A stretch of 64,000 bases of DNA from Bifidobacterium sp. ESL0769. Its GTDB lineage: Bacteria > Actinomycetota > Actinomycetes > Actinomycetales > Bifidobacteriaceae. Each line of letters begins with the position of its first letter. The first letter of the stretch is position 1. A model generated the notes under the pieces. It made no database searches, was not told the DNA's origin, and saw nothing but the letters and a program-made list of their open reading frames with translations. The DNA lies in assembly GCF_029395495.1 (NCBI RefSeq), contig NZ_CP113918.1, positions 1,364,001 to 1,428,000 on the forward strand. Direction: 5' to 3'. This document shows positions 28,363 through 38,958 of the stretch, piece by piece. Made by a program: the position numbers and the translations under genes.

Positions 28363-29070
28363 TCAGCTCTGAATATCTGGAATATCGATACCTTGCTGCC
28401 TCAGCAATACCCTCAATTTGTAAGAATCATTGAATCTCACACCACGTATGCCCGCAGAGTTCGCGCCTACGATGTTCATCGCCTTATCGTCGATGAACAC
28501 AGCGGTATCTGCTGGAATGCCGAAGCGCCTAAGCGAGTATTCGAAGATGTCGCGATGCGGCTTGCGCAGTTTAACGTAACCGGAAACCACGGCATCGTCC
28601 AGTTCACTTAAAATCGGATAGAATTTCTTGGCAGGCGGAAACAGTTCCGTCGCCCAGTTCGACAGGCCCCATACGCCGATGCCTGCTGCTTTAAGATCAT
28701 TGACCAGAACGCGCATACCTTCAACCGGACCGACCAGCGAATCCTCGAAATTGCGATAATAATAATCCATCATTGTCGCCCATGGCTCGCCATACTTGCC
28801 ACGTACCCAAGCCACCACCTCAGCTGAAGTACCCCCGATATCCATGGCATCGCTGGCATCATAAAATCCTGAAACGTCGTTATCAAGGAATTTGTCGGTC
28901 AGCTCCTGCGAGTAACGCGGCAGCATGACGGCCTGCGGATCCCAATTGACCAGAACGTTTCCAAAATCAAAAATCACATTTTCGATCGGCTTGTCTGCAG
29001 CCCCCTGAGCGGCGTCTTCCGCCTTGACTACGTTGTAATCCATTTCCGGTTCGCCCGGCCAGCCTTTCAT
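28363..29070 (-). CDS. HAD-superfamily hydrolase
   Basis: 235 residues from the ATG at 29070, with GGAGGAGCC upstream. Motif I is FDFGNVLVNWDP (nucleophile Asp35), motif II is GLSNWAT, a Lys sits near KLRKPHRDIFEYSL (motif III), and motif IV is VFIDDKAMNIVGANSAG. A helical cap lies between I and II (subclass IA, YihX/epoxide-hydrolase-like). Likely a small-molecule phosphatase; the substrate cannot be told. Between priA and fmt on the same strand. Confidence 0.9.
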   Translation of the reverse strand: MKGWPGEPEMDYNVVKAEDAAQGAADKPIENVIFDFGNVLVNWDPQAVMLPRYSQELTDKFLDNDVSGFYDASDAMDIGGTSAEVVAWVRGKYGEPWATMMDYYYRNFEDSLVGPVEGMRVLVNDLKAAGIGVWGLSNWATELFPPAKKFYPILSELDDAVVSGYVKLRKPHRDIFEYSLRRFGIPADTAVFIDDKAMNIVGANSAGIRGVRFNDSYKLRVLLRQQGIDIPDIQS

Positions 29071-29173
29071 GGCTCCTCCTTGCAAAAACACTCGATATCG
29101 AGACTGTTTCCATCGTTCCATGGAATGGCGACGAAACCTAGGAATGTCGCTCTGCGAGCTAAATCTCCATCAG

Positions 29174-31813
29174 CTAGATCAGGTCCTTGGGGTCAAGCTG
29201 GAAACGCAGCTCGCCGGGTGTACGCGTGGCGACATGACGTGCCACCTCGGTGTGCAGACGTTTGGCCAGCTCGGCACGCAAACGTTGCGGCACTCGCACG
29301 ACGGCTTTGACACGGTCCTGGGTGGCCTCCAGCTCGCGCGCATCCACCGTTCTGGGCTGGGCGATGGGAACAGGGCCGAGGACAGACGGAAGCTCGCCGA
29401 CCTCGGTGCTGACTTGGGCCCAATCCCCCGTCACCGCCCCGATATTGTTGAGCGTTTCCATCACCGCTTCCCTGCGCCCCCAAACGCAAGCCACGGCGAA
29501 GACCGGGGAAAGCCCGGTTTCGGCACGTTCATCAAGCTCCCTAGCGGCAAGGATACGTGAATCCCATTGCACCAGCGATTCGGCAATCGCGGGGTCGGTT
29601 TCCCCAATCAGGAGCACCTCTCCACCATCCTTACGGCAGGCGCACATCGAAGTGGCGCGCATCCAAGCGGTGAGCGCATCGATCCGCGCGTCCACTCCCG
29701 GGGCGTAGAGGCTTGTCCATGCGTCGAGAATCGCCACGGCCTGATAATGGCCGATACTGCCGTCTTCCGTACGCACGCGAGGCTCGGCTTCCGGCGTTGC
29801 GATGACGATCAGCGGGCGGTCCGGCACCCATTCGACGATGCCGCCCCGCTGGCTAGGACTGGAAAGCACCATAGGGATATCACGGAAGAGATGCTGCAGC
29901 TGTGCGGCGGTTCCGGCGGCCCCGACACGCACCACGCTCATCCGTTTGCCGTGGCAATGGGGGCACGTCCAATCGCTGGCCGGCGCTCCGCACCACCGGC
30001 ATCGCGGCGCTCCCCCACGCACGCGCTGCAACGGACCGGTGCAACGCGGGCAGCGGGCCTGTCTGTGACAGCGCGCGCAGCTCAACACCTCGGCGATGCC
30101 ATCGTGCGGAATGGAAAAGAGAATCGGGCCGTTTTCCAAGGCTTGGGAAAGAACTCGAACCGCGGTGTGCGGCACGCGAGCGCCGATGGACGGATCGGCC
30201 AGACGCGACAGTTCGTCGCGGTTGAGCCAGCGGACCCATGGCGAGACGTCCTCGAGAACGGCCGGCAGCGGGTGCACTGCCGTGCTGAAGCCGCTAACCG
30301 GCGTTTCGCAGACCTCGACGTGGCAGGTCGGTTCGGTGGAGAATATCGCATCGTCCGCTTGTGCCAGGGCAGATGACGGTGCATTCGCGACATCTCGGAG
30401 ATTGTCGGCACGGTCTAATGGATAAGTCTCACCGGTCTCAAGTATTGGTTCTGAAGGATTTTTATCATTATTGGACTTGGACTGATCTACAGCCTCCATG
30501 TTCTCCCGTTTAGCCCCGGCAACCGCATCAGCGTGGACATCATCACGTTTTATCTCACCTTCAGCAGCAGTTTCGTTAGCAGGCGCACAACTATGGTCAA
30601 TGCCGACGGCCGCGATTTGCGCTGAATTTAAGGAATCGGCATTTTCGCTTCTGTCACTGTCCGCAGTATCGATACATTCGTTTTCGATGGCATCAACTTC
30701 AGCGTTATCAACCGGAGCGGTATGGTTCAGGTTCCCGCTCACTTCCCACTCGCTGGTGGCACTGCGGGCATTGGCCATAGCCACGAATGTACCGCCGTGA
30801 AGCTTGGCACGCAGACGCAGCACTCCTCGCGCCGCGGCGTACGGCATCATGCCGTCGGCGTTCTGATAGGCCGCATCCTCGAGAATGGCGAAAAGCCCGG
30901 GCCCTTCAACTGGCGCATACATCGCGGCTCTAGTGCCGATGACGCAACGCACCTGCCCGCTCGCGGCTGCAAGGTAGGAACGATAACGTTCGGAAGGGGC
31001 CATGGCAGCCGCCAGCAATGCGAAATCACCATTAAAACCACCGTGCGTGGCATCGGTCTGTTGGAATGGTTTCAGTCCGAATCGACGCAAGGCCGCGGCG
31101 ATATCGTTAACCTCACGCATCGTCGGTAACACCAGCACGGCCGTTCGCCTGGACTTGAGCGATTGACTCGCCATATAGGCCAAATCGCAGGCCCATCGAT
31201 CGGGTCCAGGCAACGCATCGACGACGAACGAGGCGAATCCTCCGCCGCTAAGCGCATCCTGCAATGCTACAGCCTGATCATAGCTCGCCCGCAGCCGCTG
31301 CGAGCCCTTCTCGAGCTCATCTTCGTCAAGTTTCACCCGGCCACGGCTTCCGGCCCATGTCCCTGCCATCGCCAGATGCTGTTCCTTATCCACTTTGGCC
31401 ACGCGGGGCGGCACGGCCAGACGCAGGATATTGGCGGGAGTGCCACCGTACGATTCGGCGATGGCGGTGATATCGCGGCGCATCGAGGCCGACACCAACA
31501 CATCCGGAGTCATGACCCGTTCGATGTACCGCAATGCTGAAGACGTGGTATGACTTTCCGAAACGCGATTCCAGACGATGCCGTTGACTCGTCTACCGCC
31601 AAAACGGACCCGCACCATGACGCCAGGTTGCGCAGCCTCGGAGAATTTCTCATCGATGAGATAGTCGAACGCCTGTCCCAGATGGGTGGCCTGCACGTCC
31701 AACACGACCTGTGCAATCGGATTTTCTTGGGCCGGGGTATGGGTGACCGTCTTGCGGCGCTTGCGCGGGGCCAGCCCGGCGAGCGCCAGCTGTTCAGCTT
31801 GCGGTTCACTCAT
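29174..31813 (-). CDS. priA: PriA-like primosomal protein, helicase motifs lost
   Basis: 879 residues. The N-terminal DNA-binding part (VLDVQATHLGQAFDYLID, GVMVRVRFGGRRVNGIV) and the zinc module with eight cysteines (C579, C582, C588, C591, C605, C608, C617, C620) identify PriA, which restarts stalled forks. The Walker A site is missing (ALPGPDRWACD at about 200-210 instead of GxGKT) and the DEAH box reads LEDAAY (311-316). So it should not be an ATP-driven helicase, as in other actinobacterial PriA. Residues about 360-500 are an acidic, hydrophilic insert not expected in the family. Start ATG at 31813. Confidence 0.9.
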   Translation of the reverse strand: MSEPQAEQLALAGLAPRKRRKTVTHTPAQENPIAQVVLDVQATHLGQAFDYLIDEKFSEAAQPGVMVRVRFGGRRVNGIVWNRVSESHTTSSALRYIERVMTPDVLVSASMRRDITAIAESYGGTPANILRLAVPPRVAKVDKEQHLAMAGTWAGSRGRVKLDEDELEKGSQRLRASYDQAVALQDALSGGGFASFVVDALPGPDRWACDLAYMASQSLKSRRTAVLVLPTMREVNDIAAALRRFGLKPFQQTDATHGGFNGDFALLAAAMAPSERYRSYLAAASGQVRCVIGTRAAMYAPVEGPGLFAILEDAAYQNADGMMPYAAARGVLRLRAKLHGGTFVAMANARSATSEWEVSGNLNHTAPVDNAEVDAIENECIDTADSDRSENADSLNSAQIAAVGIDHSCAPANETAAEGEIKRDDVHADAVAGAKRENMEAVDQSKSNNDKNPSEPILETGETYPLDRADNLRDVANAPSSALAQADDAIFSTEPTCHVEVCETPVSGFSTAVHPLPAVLEDVSPWVRWLNRDELSRLADPSIGARVPHTAVRVLSQALENGPILFSIPHDGIAEVLSCARCHRQARCPRCTGPLQRVRGGAPRCRWCGAPASDWTCPHCHGKRMSVVRVGAAGTAAQLQHLFRDIPMVLSSPSQRGGIVEWVPDRPLIVIATPEAEPRVRTEDGSIGHYQAVAILDAWTSLYAPGVDARIDALTAWMRATSMCACRKDGGEVLLIGETDPAIAESLVQWDSRILAARELDERAETGLSPVFAVACVWGRREAVMETLNNIGAVTGDWAQVSTEVGELPSVLGPVPIAQPRTVDARELEATQDRVKAVVRVPQRLRAELAKRLHTEVARHVATRTPGELRFQLDPKDLI

Positions 31814-31829
31814 GGTTCAATGATAACGT

Positions 31830-31867
31830 GGCTCACAAATTTTCGACACGTTTAAATTTTGTGAGCC
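31830..31867. repeat. Inverted repeat upstream of priA
   Basis: GGCTCACAAA at 31830-31839 and TTTGTGAGCC at 31858-31867, A/T-rich loop, 17 bases before the priA start codon on the minus strand. Possible operator or leader hairpin. Confidence 0.5.
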
Positions 31868-31994
31868 AAATGAACATCAGCTCTGAGAGGAATGGCTGAA
31901 TTCCAACCCTAAGCACCTATGCTCAGAGCACAATGTTCGTTTGTGGCTCCCATTTTTTATAAGGGTTGAAAAAATGTGAGCTTCAGCGAAGAAT

Positions 31995-32026
31995 AAAAAA
32001 AAGCCACGGCCGAAACCGTGGCTTTT
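31995..32026 (-). terminator. Terminator of cfa
   Basis: AAAAGCCACGG / CCGTGGCTTTT with a short loop and a T-run on the minus strand, 14 bases after the cfa stop. Confidence 0.9.
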
Positions 32027-32039
32027 CCTTCTTTTAAAT

Positions 32040-33350
32040 TCAGATCTCGGTCGGCTTGACCGTCGAATCCTCGACCCACCACGGACGCAGCGGGTAGGTG
32101 TCGGTCATCTTAACGTCGTCCGGACGCACGCACAGGAACTGGTGAATCTGGATGTTGTTGAGCTCGAAGTTGAGGGCGCAACCGGCCATGTAGAGACCCC
32201 ACAGACGCGCCTTAGGCTCACCCATCAGTTCGACAGCGCGGTCCCAGCCAGCGACCAGGTTCTTGTTCCAGTTGTGCAGGGTCAGTGCATAGTGCTGACG
32301 TAGGTTCTCCTGGTTGACGACCTCGAAGCCGGTGTCTTGAATCACCGTCTCGATCTCGCCCGGGGAAGCCAGCTGACCGTCGGGGAAGATGTAGCGGTCG
32401 ATAAACTCGCCGGCGGCCTTGCCCGTCATGGAGTTGACACGGGTAATCTGGTGGTTCAGCAGGCGGCCGTTGGGCTTGAGCTTGTCGAAGATCTCCTTGA
32501 AGTAGGAGGGATAATGCTTGAAGCCGACGTGCTCCATCATGCCGATCGAGCAGATGCCGTCGAAATCGCCTTCGGGCACGTCGCGGTAATCCATCTGACG
32601 CACTTCAGCGAGATCTTCGAGACCTTCACGCTTGATCCACTCCTGTGCCCACTTGACCTGTTCGCCGGCCAGGGTAACGCCCAAAACCTTGATGCCACGC
32701 TGTGCGGCGCGGATTTCCATGGAGCCCCAGCCGCAGCCGATGTCGAGCAGACGGTCGCCGGGCTTGAGGTTGAGCTTGTCGAGCACGAGATCGAGCTTGC
32801 GCCATTCGGCGTCCTCGAGCGAATCCTCGGGCGAGGTGAACACGCCGCAGGTGTAGGTCATCGAGGAACCGAGGAAGAGACGGTAGAACTCGTTGGACTG
32901 GTCATAGTGATAGCTCACGGTAGCTTCGTCGCCGGCCTTAGAATGAGGCAGCAGACCTTCGGTGCGGCGCTTCCAGCGACTCGGGCCCTCAATAGAGGGG
33001 GCTTCGGGGTGGCGGATGCCGTGCGAATAGACGGAAGCGACGATGCGCGCCAAATCGGCCGGGCTCGGCTTCTTCATATCCGGCTTCAGCGCCATGAGCT
33101 CCTTGAAAACCTCATACGGGTTTCCAGGAATGAGCTCCGGCGAGGCGATGTCGCCCTGCAGATAGGCGCGCGCAAGGCCGAGATCGTTGGGGTGATCGAC
33201 CATATAATACACGGCGCGCGAATTGTTCACCGTGATATGCAGCGGTGCGTCCTGCGGCCCGAACGAAGAACCGTCAAACGCGGTGATGTTGATTTTCCCA
33301 TTGTCCTTCAGGAACATTGAGACCATATCGGCTACGGTCATAGTGGCCAT
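32040..33350 (-). CDS. cfa: Cyclopropane-fatty-acyl-phospholipid synthase
   Basis: 436 residues from the ATG at 33350 (GGAGGTTGCGC upstream). Transfers a methylene group from S-adenosylmethionine to double bonds of membrane phospholipid acyl chains. SAM site: RLLDIGCGWGSMEIRAAQRG; YHYDQSNEFYRLFLG, MTYTCGVF and GMMEHVGFKHYPSYF are family motifs. The N-terminal lipid-binding region (about 1-130) is present. It has its own terminator and lies between metK, the maker of SAM, and priA; whether metK and cfa share a transcript is doubtful because a terminator separates them. Confidence 0.95.
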   Translation of the reverse strand: MATMTVADMVSMFLKDNGKINITAFDGSSFGPQDAPLHITVNNSRAVYYMVDHPNDLGLARAYLQGDIASPELIPGNPYEVFKELMALKPDMKKPSPADLARIVASVYSHGIRHPEAPSIEGPSRWKRRTEGLLPHSKAGDEATVSYHYDQSNEFYRLFLGSSMTYTCGVFTSPEDSLEDAEWRKLDLVLDKLNLKPGDRLLDIGCGWGSMEIRAAQRGIKVLGVTLAGEQVKWAQEWIKREGLEDLAEVRQMDYRDVPEGDFDGICSIGMMEHVGFKHYPSYFKEIFDKLKPNGRLLNHQITRVNSMTGKAAGEFIDRYIFPDGQLASPGEIETVIQDTGFEVVNQENLRQHYALTLHNWNKNLVAGWDRAVELMGEPKARLWGLYMAGCALNFELNNIQIHQFLCVRPDDVKMTDTYPLRPWWVEDSTVKPTEI

Positions 33351-33491
33351 GCGCAACCTCCAAAATAAGTGCATTTCAGTGCATTTTTCTTAATGCAAAT
33401 CATATTCAGCCTATTGCGCAGTTACGACACCGTAAGGGTTTTGCTGGTTGTGAAATTCCTAAAAAATTTACCACTATCTCAACAGATATAC

Positions 33492-33531
33492 AAAAGCCGT
33501 ATCCTCGGAAAATCCCTTGGATACGGCTTTT
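33492..33531 (-). terminator. Terminator of metK
   Basis: AAAAGCCGTATCC / GGATACGGCTTTT (13-bp arms) 25 bases after the metK stop; reads as an intrinsic terminator on the minus strand. Confidence 0.88.
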
Positions 33532-33555
33532 CTAAAACAGTCAGGTTACAAAGCC

Positions 33556-34791
33556 TCAGCTTTCGGCGATGGCCGCCTTGAGCTCGTCGACCTTGTCGGT
33601 GGCTTCCCAGGTGAAGTCGGGGTCGGTGCGGCCGAAGTGGCCGTATGCCGCCGTCTTCAGATAAATCGGGCGAAGCAGGTCGAGCTCGTCGATGATCGCG
33701 GCCGGACGCAGGTCGAAGACCTTACGCACCGCGGCCTGGATCTGCTCGCGAGTCACGCCGCCGATTTCGGTGCCGAAGGTATTGACGTTGACGCTCACCG
33801 GGTCGGCGACGCCGATGGCGTAGGCCACCTGCACCTCGACCTTGTGCGCAAGCCCCGCGGCGACGATGTTCTTGGCCACCCAACGCGTGGCGTAGGCCGC
33901 GGAACGGTCGACCTTGCTCGGGTCCTTGCCGGAGAAGGCGCCGCCGCCATGGTGAGCTGCGCCACCGTAGGTGTCGACGATGATCTTGCGGCCGGTAAGT
34001 CCGGCATCCGCAGCAGGTCCGCCGAGGATGAATGAACCGGTCGGGTTGACCAGCACGCGGTAATCGTCGTGCCGAATCTTGGTACCGCATACCTCTTCGA
34101 GCACCGGTTTGATGACGTGCTCCTGCAGCTGTTCCATGAGCCAATCATGGTTGACCTCGGGGTCATGCTGGGTGGAAATCAGGACGGTATCGACGCGAAT
34201 CGGGCGGTCGTCGTCATCGTATTCGATGGTGACCTGCGTCTTGCCATCCGGGCGAAGATGCGGGACGATGCCATCCTTACGCACCTGAGCCAGACGATAG
34301 GCCAAGCGGTGCGAGAGATAAATCGGAAGCGGCATCAGCACGTCCGTCTCGTCGCAGGCGTAGCCGAACATGATGCCCTGGTCGCCGGCGCCCTGGGCCT
34401 CGTAGCGTTCCTCGCGCGAAACCGCGGATTCCTGCTCGGGGTTGAGACGGTCGACGCCCTGGTTGATTTCCGCGCTCTGTTCGGTCAGCGAGACCAACAC
34501 ACCGCAGGAATCGGCGTCAAGGCCGACTTCGGAGGAGGTGTAGCCGATATTCTTCACGACATTGCGCACGATGCGCTGGATGTCGGAATAACCGGAGCTG
34601 GTCACCTCACCGAAAATAAGGAATTGCCCAATGGCGGCCGACGTTTCCACGGCCACGTGGGAATGGGGGTCCTGACGAAGCATATCGTCAAGAATCGCGT
34701 CCGAAATCTGATCGCAGACCTTATCGGGATGCCCTTCGGTAACCGATTCCGCTGAAATCAGGCGACGCTCTTTTGTCACTTCTGTAGACAC
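33556..34791 (-). CDS. metK: S-adenosylmethionine synthetase
   Basis: 411 residues. Makes SAM from methionine and ATP. Motifs: [55 protein letters not shown], and [19 protein letters not shown]. Full length, all three domains. The leader (34792-34911) shows no SAM riboswitch that I recognise. Same strand as rpoZ, separated by a terminator-like hairpin. Confidence 0.98.
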   Translation of the reverse strand: MSTEVTKERRLISAESVTEGHPDKVCDQISDAILDDMLRQDPHSHVAVETSAAIGQFLIFGEVTSSGYSDIQRIVRNVVKNIGYTSSEVGLDADSCGVLVSLTEQSAEINQGVDRLNPEQESAVSREERYEAQGAGDQGIMFGYACDETDVLMPLPIYLSHRLAYRLAQVRKDGIVPHLRPDGKTQVTIEYDDDDRPIRVDTVLISTQHDPEVNHDWLMEQLQEHVIKPVLEEVCGTKIRHDDYRVLVNPTGSFILGGPAADAGLTGRKIIVDTYGGAAHHGGGAFSGKDPSKVDRSAAYATRWVAKNIVAAGLAHKVEVQVAYAIGVADPVSVNVNTFGTEIGGVTREQIQAAVRKVFDLRPAAIIDELDLLRPIYLKTAAYGHFGRTDPDFTWEATDKVDELKAAIAES

Positions 34792-34911
34792 AGTGAACTT
34801 CTTTCTTCCATGCCAGAGCCGCAGAACGGCCGACGTGTATACATACGGAACGCAACACTACCCTTACGTCCCTATTTCAACGCGCAGTTTGACACCCGGA
34901 GCATAGAAAAC

Positions 34912-34943
34912 AAAAAGCCCGACTCCATAAACGGAATCGGGCT
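34912..34943 (-). terminator. Terminator of rpoZ
   Basis: 11-bp arms (AGCCCGACTCC / GGAATCGGGCT, one mismatch) followed by a T-run on the minus strand, 22 bases after the rpoZ stop. Confidence 0.85.
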
Positions 34944-34964
34944 AAAGAAAACGCTTGAAACGGA

Positions 34965-35258
34965 CTAGTCGAGGCTGCCTTCGCTCAGGTCGTCCTCGCC
35001 GAGGGTCTCTTCCAACAGGCCTTCGTTGATCTCGCGGAAGGCGATGGAAAGCGGCTTCTCGTTGTTCTGGTATTCCACCAGCGGGCCGACGTTCTGCAGA
35101 AGGCCTTCATTGAGCTGAGTGAAATAGGAATTGATCTGACGGGCGCGCTTCGCGGCGAAAATCGACAGCGAATACTTGTTGTGCTCGGAATGCTCCATCA
35201 ACTGGTCGATCGTCGGATCGGCAAGACCGCTCGGTGTAGGCTCGGTGCCAAATGCCAT
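34965..35258 (-). CDS. rpoZ: RNA polymerase omega subunit
   Basis: 97 residues. Small subunit that helps assemble RNA polymerase around beta-prime. The family core [19 protein letters not shown] and the late motif [13 protein letters not shown] are clear. In many actinobacteria gmk, rpoZ and metK follow one another; here gmk is about 2.9 kb away with two other genes between. No gene from 35259 to 35432, an A/T-rich stretch. Confidence 0.95.
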   Translation of the reverse strand: MAFGTEPTPSGLADPTIDQLMEHSEHNKYSLSIFAAKRARQINSYFTQLNEGLLQNVGPLVEYQNNEKPLSIAFREINEGLLEETLGEDDLSEGSLD

Positions 35259-35432
35259 ATTGTTTGCTCCCTAAAGAAGAATAAAGCTACTCAAAAGATT
35301 TATTATACTCAATACCTTTGATATTTTGCTGTTTCTATTGAAAAGAGAAATGCAAATACATCAGTTGCCAAATGAATCTTTCTATCAAAATCATAAATAT
35401 GGACTCCCGAAGGCAACGCACATGTGCAAACT

Positions 35433-36056
35433 TTATCGTTTATCCCACTTGCGCAAATCCTTCAACGGCTTGTATCCAGGCATATCCGGCCAAAACAACG
35501 TCTCGTCGTCATGGATGACATACGGCACCTTGGTTTTCCCTTCCGGACCCGCCATCGACGGGGTGATGAAGGTCAACACATGGGGATCACTCCAACCACT
35601 GACTTCGCAATCAGTATTTTCCCATCCCGAACCGGTCAGACAACTGGCTTTATTTGCCAAAACCATGGTGCTGGTGTCAACGCCCAGCGTGACACGGCCA
35701 TTCTCATGCTGTATATAGTGAATTTTCACGTTGATTTTCACATGGTCCATGTTCGGCATGCCCTCAGAATGAAGATAGATGTCTTCGCAATCCGCCGCGA
35801 CGTCCCGCTCCTTTTGCGAATAATTCGACAATACTGTCTGATTGTTTTCCAATGTCGCTTCAAGCAGGGCTACATAGGAATCCAACGATTTTCTTACATC
35901 GGGTTCAACGGATATCGTGCGTTCATCTTCCTTGATTTCATGCTGCCTCCACATGTCTTTCACAGTGACGGCGGCAACCACTACCAGACACAGCGCCAAT
36001 ATAGCAGCCAGGACAATCCATACCACACGCACAAACTTTTTATACGGGCTTTTCAT
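35433..36056 (-). CDS. Hypothetical single-pass membrane protein
   Basis: 207 residues, not recognised. One helix at about 8-30 ([21 protein letters not shown]) with KSPYKKF before it, so the rest is outside the cell. The outside part starts with a helical segment ([24 protein letters not shown]) and has three cysteines (ADCED, KASCLTG, TDCEV) that could form a disulfide. A/T-richer than its neighbours and placed between rpoZ and ilvD, which suggests an inserted accessory gene. Confidence 0.7.
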   Translation of the reverse strand: MKSPYKKFVRVVWIVLAAILALCLVVVAAVTVKDMWRQHEIKEDERTISVEPDVRKSLDSYVALLEATLENNQTVLSNYSQKERDVAADCEDIYLHSEGMPNMDHVKINVKIHYIQHENGRVTLGVDTSTMVLANKASCLTGSGWENTDCEVSGWSDPHVLTFITPSMAGPEGKTKVPYVIHDDETLFWPDMPGYKPLKDLRKWDKR

Positions 36057-36168
36057 GCCAACCGCCTATCAATCGCACAACACAGTGAAATCGTGTAAAA
36101 ATCATTCATTCGTTTCATCATTTGGTCGCTATTCGGCAAATATGAGACAGATGAACTTATATGGAATC

Positions 36169-38028
36169 ATGCAAATGCGCTCACATAATATCATGACCGG
36201 CCGCATGTTCGCCGGTGCCCGAGCACTCTATCGCGCCGCAGGCGTGGCCGGAGACGACTTGGGCAAGAAACCCATCGTCGCCATCGCCAACTCGTTCTCC
36301 GAGTTCGTGCCTGGTCATGTCCACCTCAACAAGGTCGGACGCCTCGTCTCGAAAGCCGTCGAAGAAGCCGGTGGCATCCCCCGAGAGTTCAACACCATCG
36401 CTGTCGATGACGGCATCGCCATGGGCCACACCGGCATGCTCTACTCGCTTCCGAGCCGCGACCTGATCGCCGACGCCGTGGAATACTCCGTCAACGCGCA
36501 CTGCGCCGACGCCCTGATCTGCATCTCCAACTGCGACAAGATCACCCCCGGCATGCTGATGGCCGCCCTGCGCCTCAACATCCCCACTATCTTCGTCTCC
36601 GGCGGCCCGATGGAGGCCGGCGAGACCACGTTGTCCAACGGCAAGACCGACACCACTGACCTGATCGATGTAATGTACGCCTCCGCAGATGACAACGTTT
36701 CCGACGAAGACCTGCTGGCCTACGAGAAGACCGTCTGCCCCACCTGCGGCTCCTGCGCCGGCATGTTCACCGCCAACTCGATGAACTGCCTGACCGAAGC
36801 GCTCGGCCTGGCCCTGCCTGGCAATGGCACCACGCTGGCCTCGCACGGCTATCGCAAGCAGCTCTTCATCGACGCCGGTCACAAGATCGTCGACCTTGCA
36901 CACCGCTATTACGACGATGATGACGAGAGCGTGCTGCCGCGCGCCATCGCCACCAAGAAAGCCTTCGAAAACGCCATGACCATGGACGTGGCCATGGGCG
37001 GTTCCACCAACACCGTGCTGCACATTCTCGCCGCCGCCCAGAGCGCCGACGTCGACTTCACGCTTGACGACATCGAACGCATCAGCCACACCGTGCCCTG
37101 CATCTGCAAGGCCAGTCCCTCGGGCGACTGGGAAATCTCCGACGTGCACCGCGCCGGTGGCATCTGCGGCATTTTGGGCGAGCTCGACCGCGCAGGCAAG
37201 CTCCACAAGGACGTACATTCGGTGGATTATCCCGACCTTGAATCCAAGCTTGACGATTGGGACATCATGCGTCCGACCTGCCTCGACAAGGCGAAGGAAC
37301 TCTATCGTGCGGCTCCAGGCCACATCAAGTCCCCCGAACCGTTCGTCCAGGAGACGCTGTCCGATACGCTGGACACCGATCGTGTCAACGGCGCCATCCA
37401 CGACATCGACCATCCGGCCGTGAAGGAAGGCGGCCTCGCGATTCTGCGTGGCAACCTCGCCCCCGACGGCTGCGTCGTGAAGACCGCAGGCGTGCCTGAA
37501 AACATCTGGAAGTTCCGCGGACCGGCCCACATCGTCGAGTCTCAGGAGCAGGCCGTTGAAGTCATCTTGGGCGACAAGCTCAAGAAGGGCGAGGCTCTGG
37601 TCATTCGCTACGAGGGGCCGAAAGGCGGACCGGGCATGCAGGAAATGCTCTACCCCACTTCGTTCGTCAAGGGCAAGGGCATCGGCAAGGATGTCGCGCT
37701 GATTACCGACGGCCGCTATTCCGGCGGTTCGTCAGGCCTCGCCATCGGCCATGTCGCCCCTGAGGCGGCTAACAAGGGCCCGATCGCGCTCATCAAGGAT
37801 GGCGACATGATCGACATCGACATCCCCAACCGCAAGATCGATGTGGAGCTCACCCCCGAGCAGTTCGAGGAGCGCCGCAAAGAGCTCGAGGCCGGTGACG
37901 GCTACGTCGCCCACCGCGACCGCAAGGTTTCGCTGGCCCTCAAGGCCTACGCCGCCTTTGCTCGCTCCGCCGATAAGGGTGCGACGAGGGATCCGGAACT
38001 TATCAACAAGCTCAGCGGCTTGGCGTGA
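36169..38028 (+). CDS. ilvD: Dihydroxy-acid dehydratase
   Basis: 619 residues from the ATG at 36169 (MQMRSHNIM); starts at 36142, 36151 and 36175 are also in frame and none has a strong ribosome site. An Fe-S enzyme of branched-chain amino-acid and CoA synthesis that dehydrates dihydroxyvalerate. Cluster cysteines and motifs: [31 protein letters not shown], and the C-terminal [17 protein letters not shown]. Only plus-strand gene between rpoZ and gmk; no other ilv genes nearby. Confidence 0.96.
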   Translation: MQMRSHNIMTGRMFAGARALYRAAGVAGDDLGKKPIVAIANSFSEFVPGHVHLNKVGRLVSKAVEEAGGIPREFNTIAVDDGIAMGHTGMLYSLPSRDLIADAVEYSVNAHCADALICISNCDKITPGMLMAALRLNIPTIFVSGGPMEAGETTLSNGKTDTTDLIDVMYASADDNVSDEDLLAYEKTVCPTCGSCAGMFTANSMNCLTEALGLALPGNGTTLASHGYRKQLFIDAGHKIVDLAHRYYDDDDESVLPRAIATKKAFENAMTMDVAMGGSTNTVLHILAAAQSADVDFTLDDIERISHTVPCICKASPSGDWEISDVHRAGGICGILGELDRAGKLHKDVHSVDYPDLESKLDDWDIMRPTCLDKAKELYRAAPGHIKSPEPFVQETLSDTLDTDRVNGAIHDIDHPAVKEGGLAILRGNLAPDGCVVKTAGVPENIWKFRGPAHIVESQEQAVEVILGDKLKKGEALVIRYEGPKGGPGMQEMLYPTSFVKGKGIGKDVALITDGRYSGGSSGLAIGHVAPEAANKGPIALIKDGDMIDIDIPNRKIDVELTPEQFEERRKELEAGDGYVAHRDRKVSLALKAYAAFARSADKGATRDPELINKLSGLA

Positions 38029-38054
38029 TGTGCTAACTGTTTAGCAATCTATAG

Positions 38055-38090
38055 AAAAAGGCTGATTCATTAAGTTGAATCAGCCTTTTT
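38055..38090. terminator. Bidirectional terminator between ilvD and gmk
   Basis: Perfect 15-bp inverted repeat AAAAAGGCTGATTCA / TGAATCAGCCTTTTT with a 6-base loop. Serves convergent ilvD (plus) and gmk (minus). Confidence 0.92.
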
Positions 38091-38148
38091 ATTGTTCGAC
38101 GAACTGAAATCAAAGTGTCGTCAATAAGTTTGCATGCCGGTTATTCAG

Positions 38149-38796
38149 TCACTCTTTGATGCCATATTCCTTGGCGATGACGTCCCAGAGCTCGTCGGCG
38201 GCACGGTCGACGGTGTCGTTGACGATTTTGACATCGAATTCCGGCTCGGCGGCGAGCTCGACTTTTGCTGTTTCAAGGCGCTTTTTGCGCTGCTCCTCGT
38301 TCTCCGTACCGCGGCCAATCAGGCGCTTGACCAGCTCGTCATAGCTCGGCGGTGCGATGAACACCGAAACAATTTCAAGGTTGAGTTCAGCGGCACGTTG
38401 CTTCACACGACGGGCACCTTGCAAGTCGATTTCAAGAATGGTGGGAATGTTCTTGGCCAGATGGTCGAGCACCGGCTGCAGCGGCGTGCCATAATGGGCC
38501 ATGCCATGCACGACGGCGGTCTCCAGGAACCAGTTTTGCTTCTCGCGTGCGACGAACTCGTCCTCGCTCATGAACCAGTAGTTCTTCCCGTTAACTTCCC
38601 CCGGCCTCGGATCACGAGTAGTAGCAGAAACGGAAACCCAGACCTCCGGGTGCTTAGCTAGAAGATTCGCTTCAACGGTCCCCTTACCGACGGCCGTAGG
38701 TCCTGTCAATACAATCAAGCGTCCTTTATGCTGTTGTACTCCCTTTTTGGATGTTGTTAATCCGGCATTTTTCGCTTCTGCTGATTCAGACATCAT
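38149..38796 (-). CDS. gmk: Guanylate kinase
   Basis: 215 residues (ATG at 38796 or the next codon, 38793; GAGAGGG upstream). Phosphorylates GMP to GDP with ATP. P-loop GPTAVGKGTV, the GMP-binding SVSATTRDPRPGEVNGKNYWF, EIDLQGARRVK and the lid GRGTENEEQRKKRLETA. A 25-residue polar N-terminal extension precedes the domain. Usually beside rpoZ in this lineage; here separated from it by the hypothetical gene and ilvD. Confidence 0.96.
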   Translation of the reverse strand: MMSESAEAKNAGLTTSKKGVQQHKGRLIVLTGPTAVGKGTVEANLLAKHPEVWVSVSATTRDPRPGEVNGKNYWFMSEDEFVAREKQNWFLETAVVHGMAHYGTPLQPVLDHLAKNIPTILEIDLQGARRVKQRAAELNLEIVSVFIAPPSYDELVKRLIGRGTENEEQRKKRLETAKVELAAEPEFDVKIVNDTVDRAADELWDVIAKEYGIKE

Positions 38797-38958
38797 CAAT
38801 CCCTCTCGTTATGACTACCAGTGTAACGAGAACAGCGAATCGACACCACCACGAACCATTTCGTCCATAATCACTATCCGTAATACAACCAACATTCCAC
38901 TGATAGCTGGTATACTGTTATGACCAGTCTTTGAACCAAATCATGAGAGGATACTGAC

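Noticed and set aside
34792..34911. SAM riboswitch before metK
   Set aside because: No conserved stem set of any SAM riboswitch class could be recognised in this short leader.
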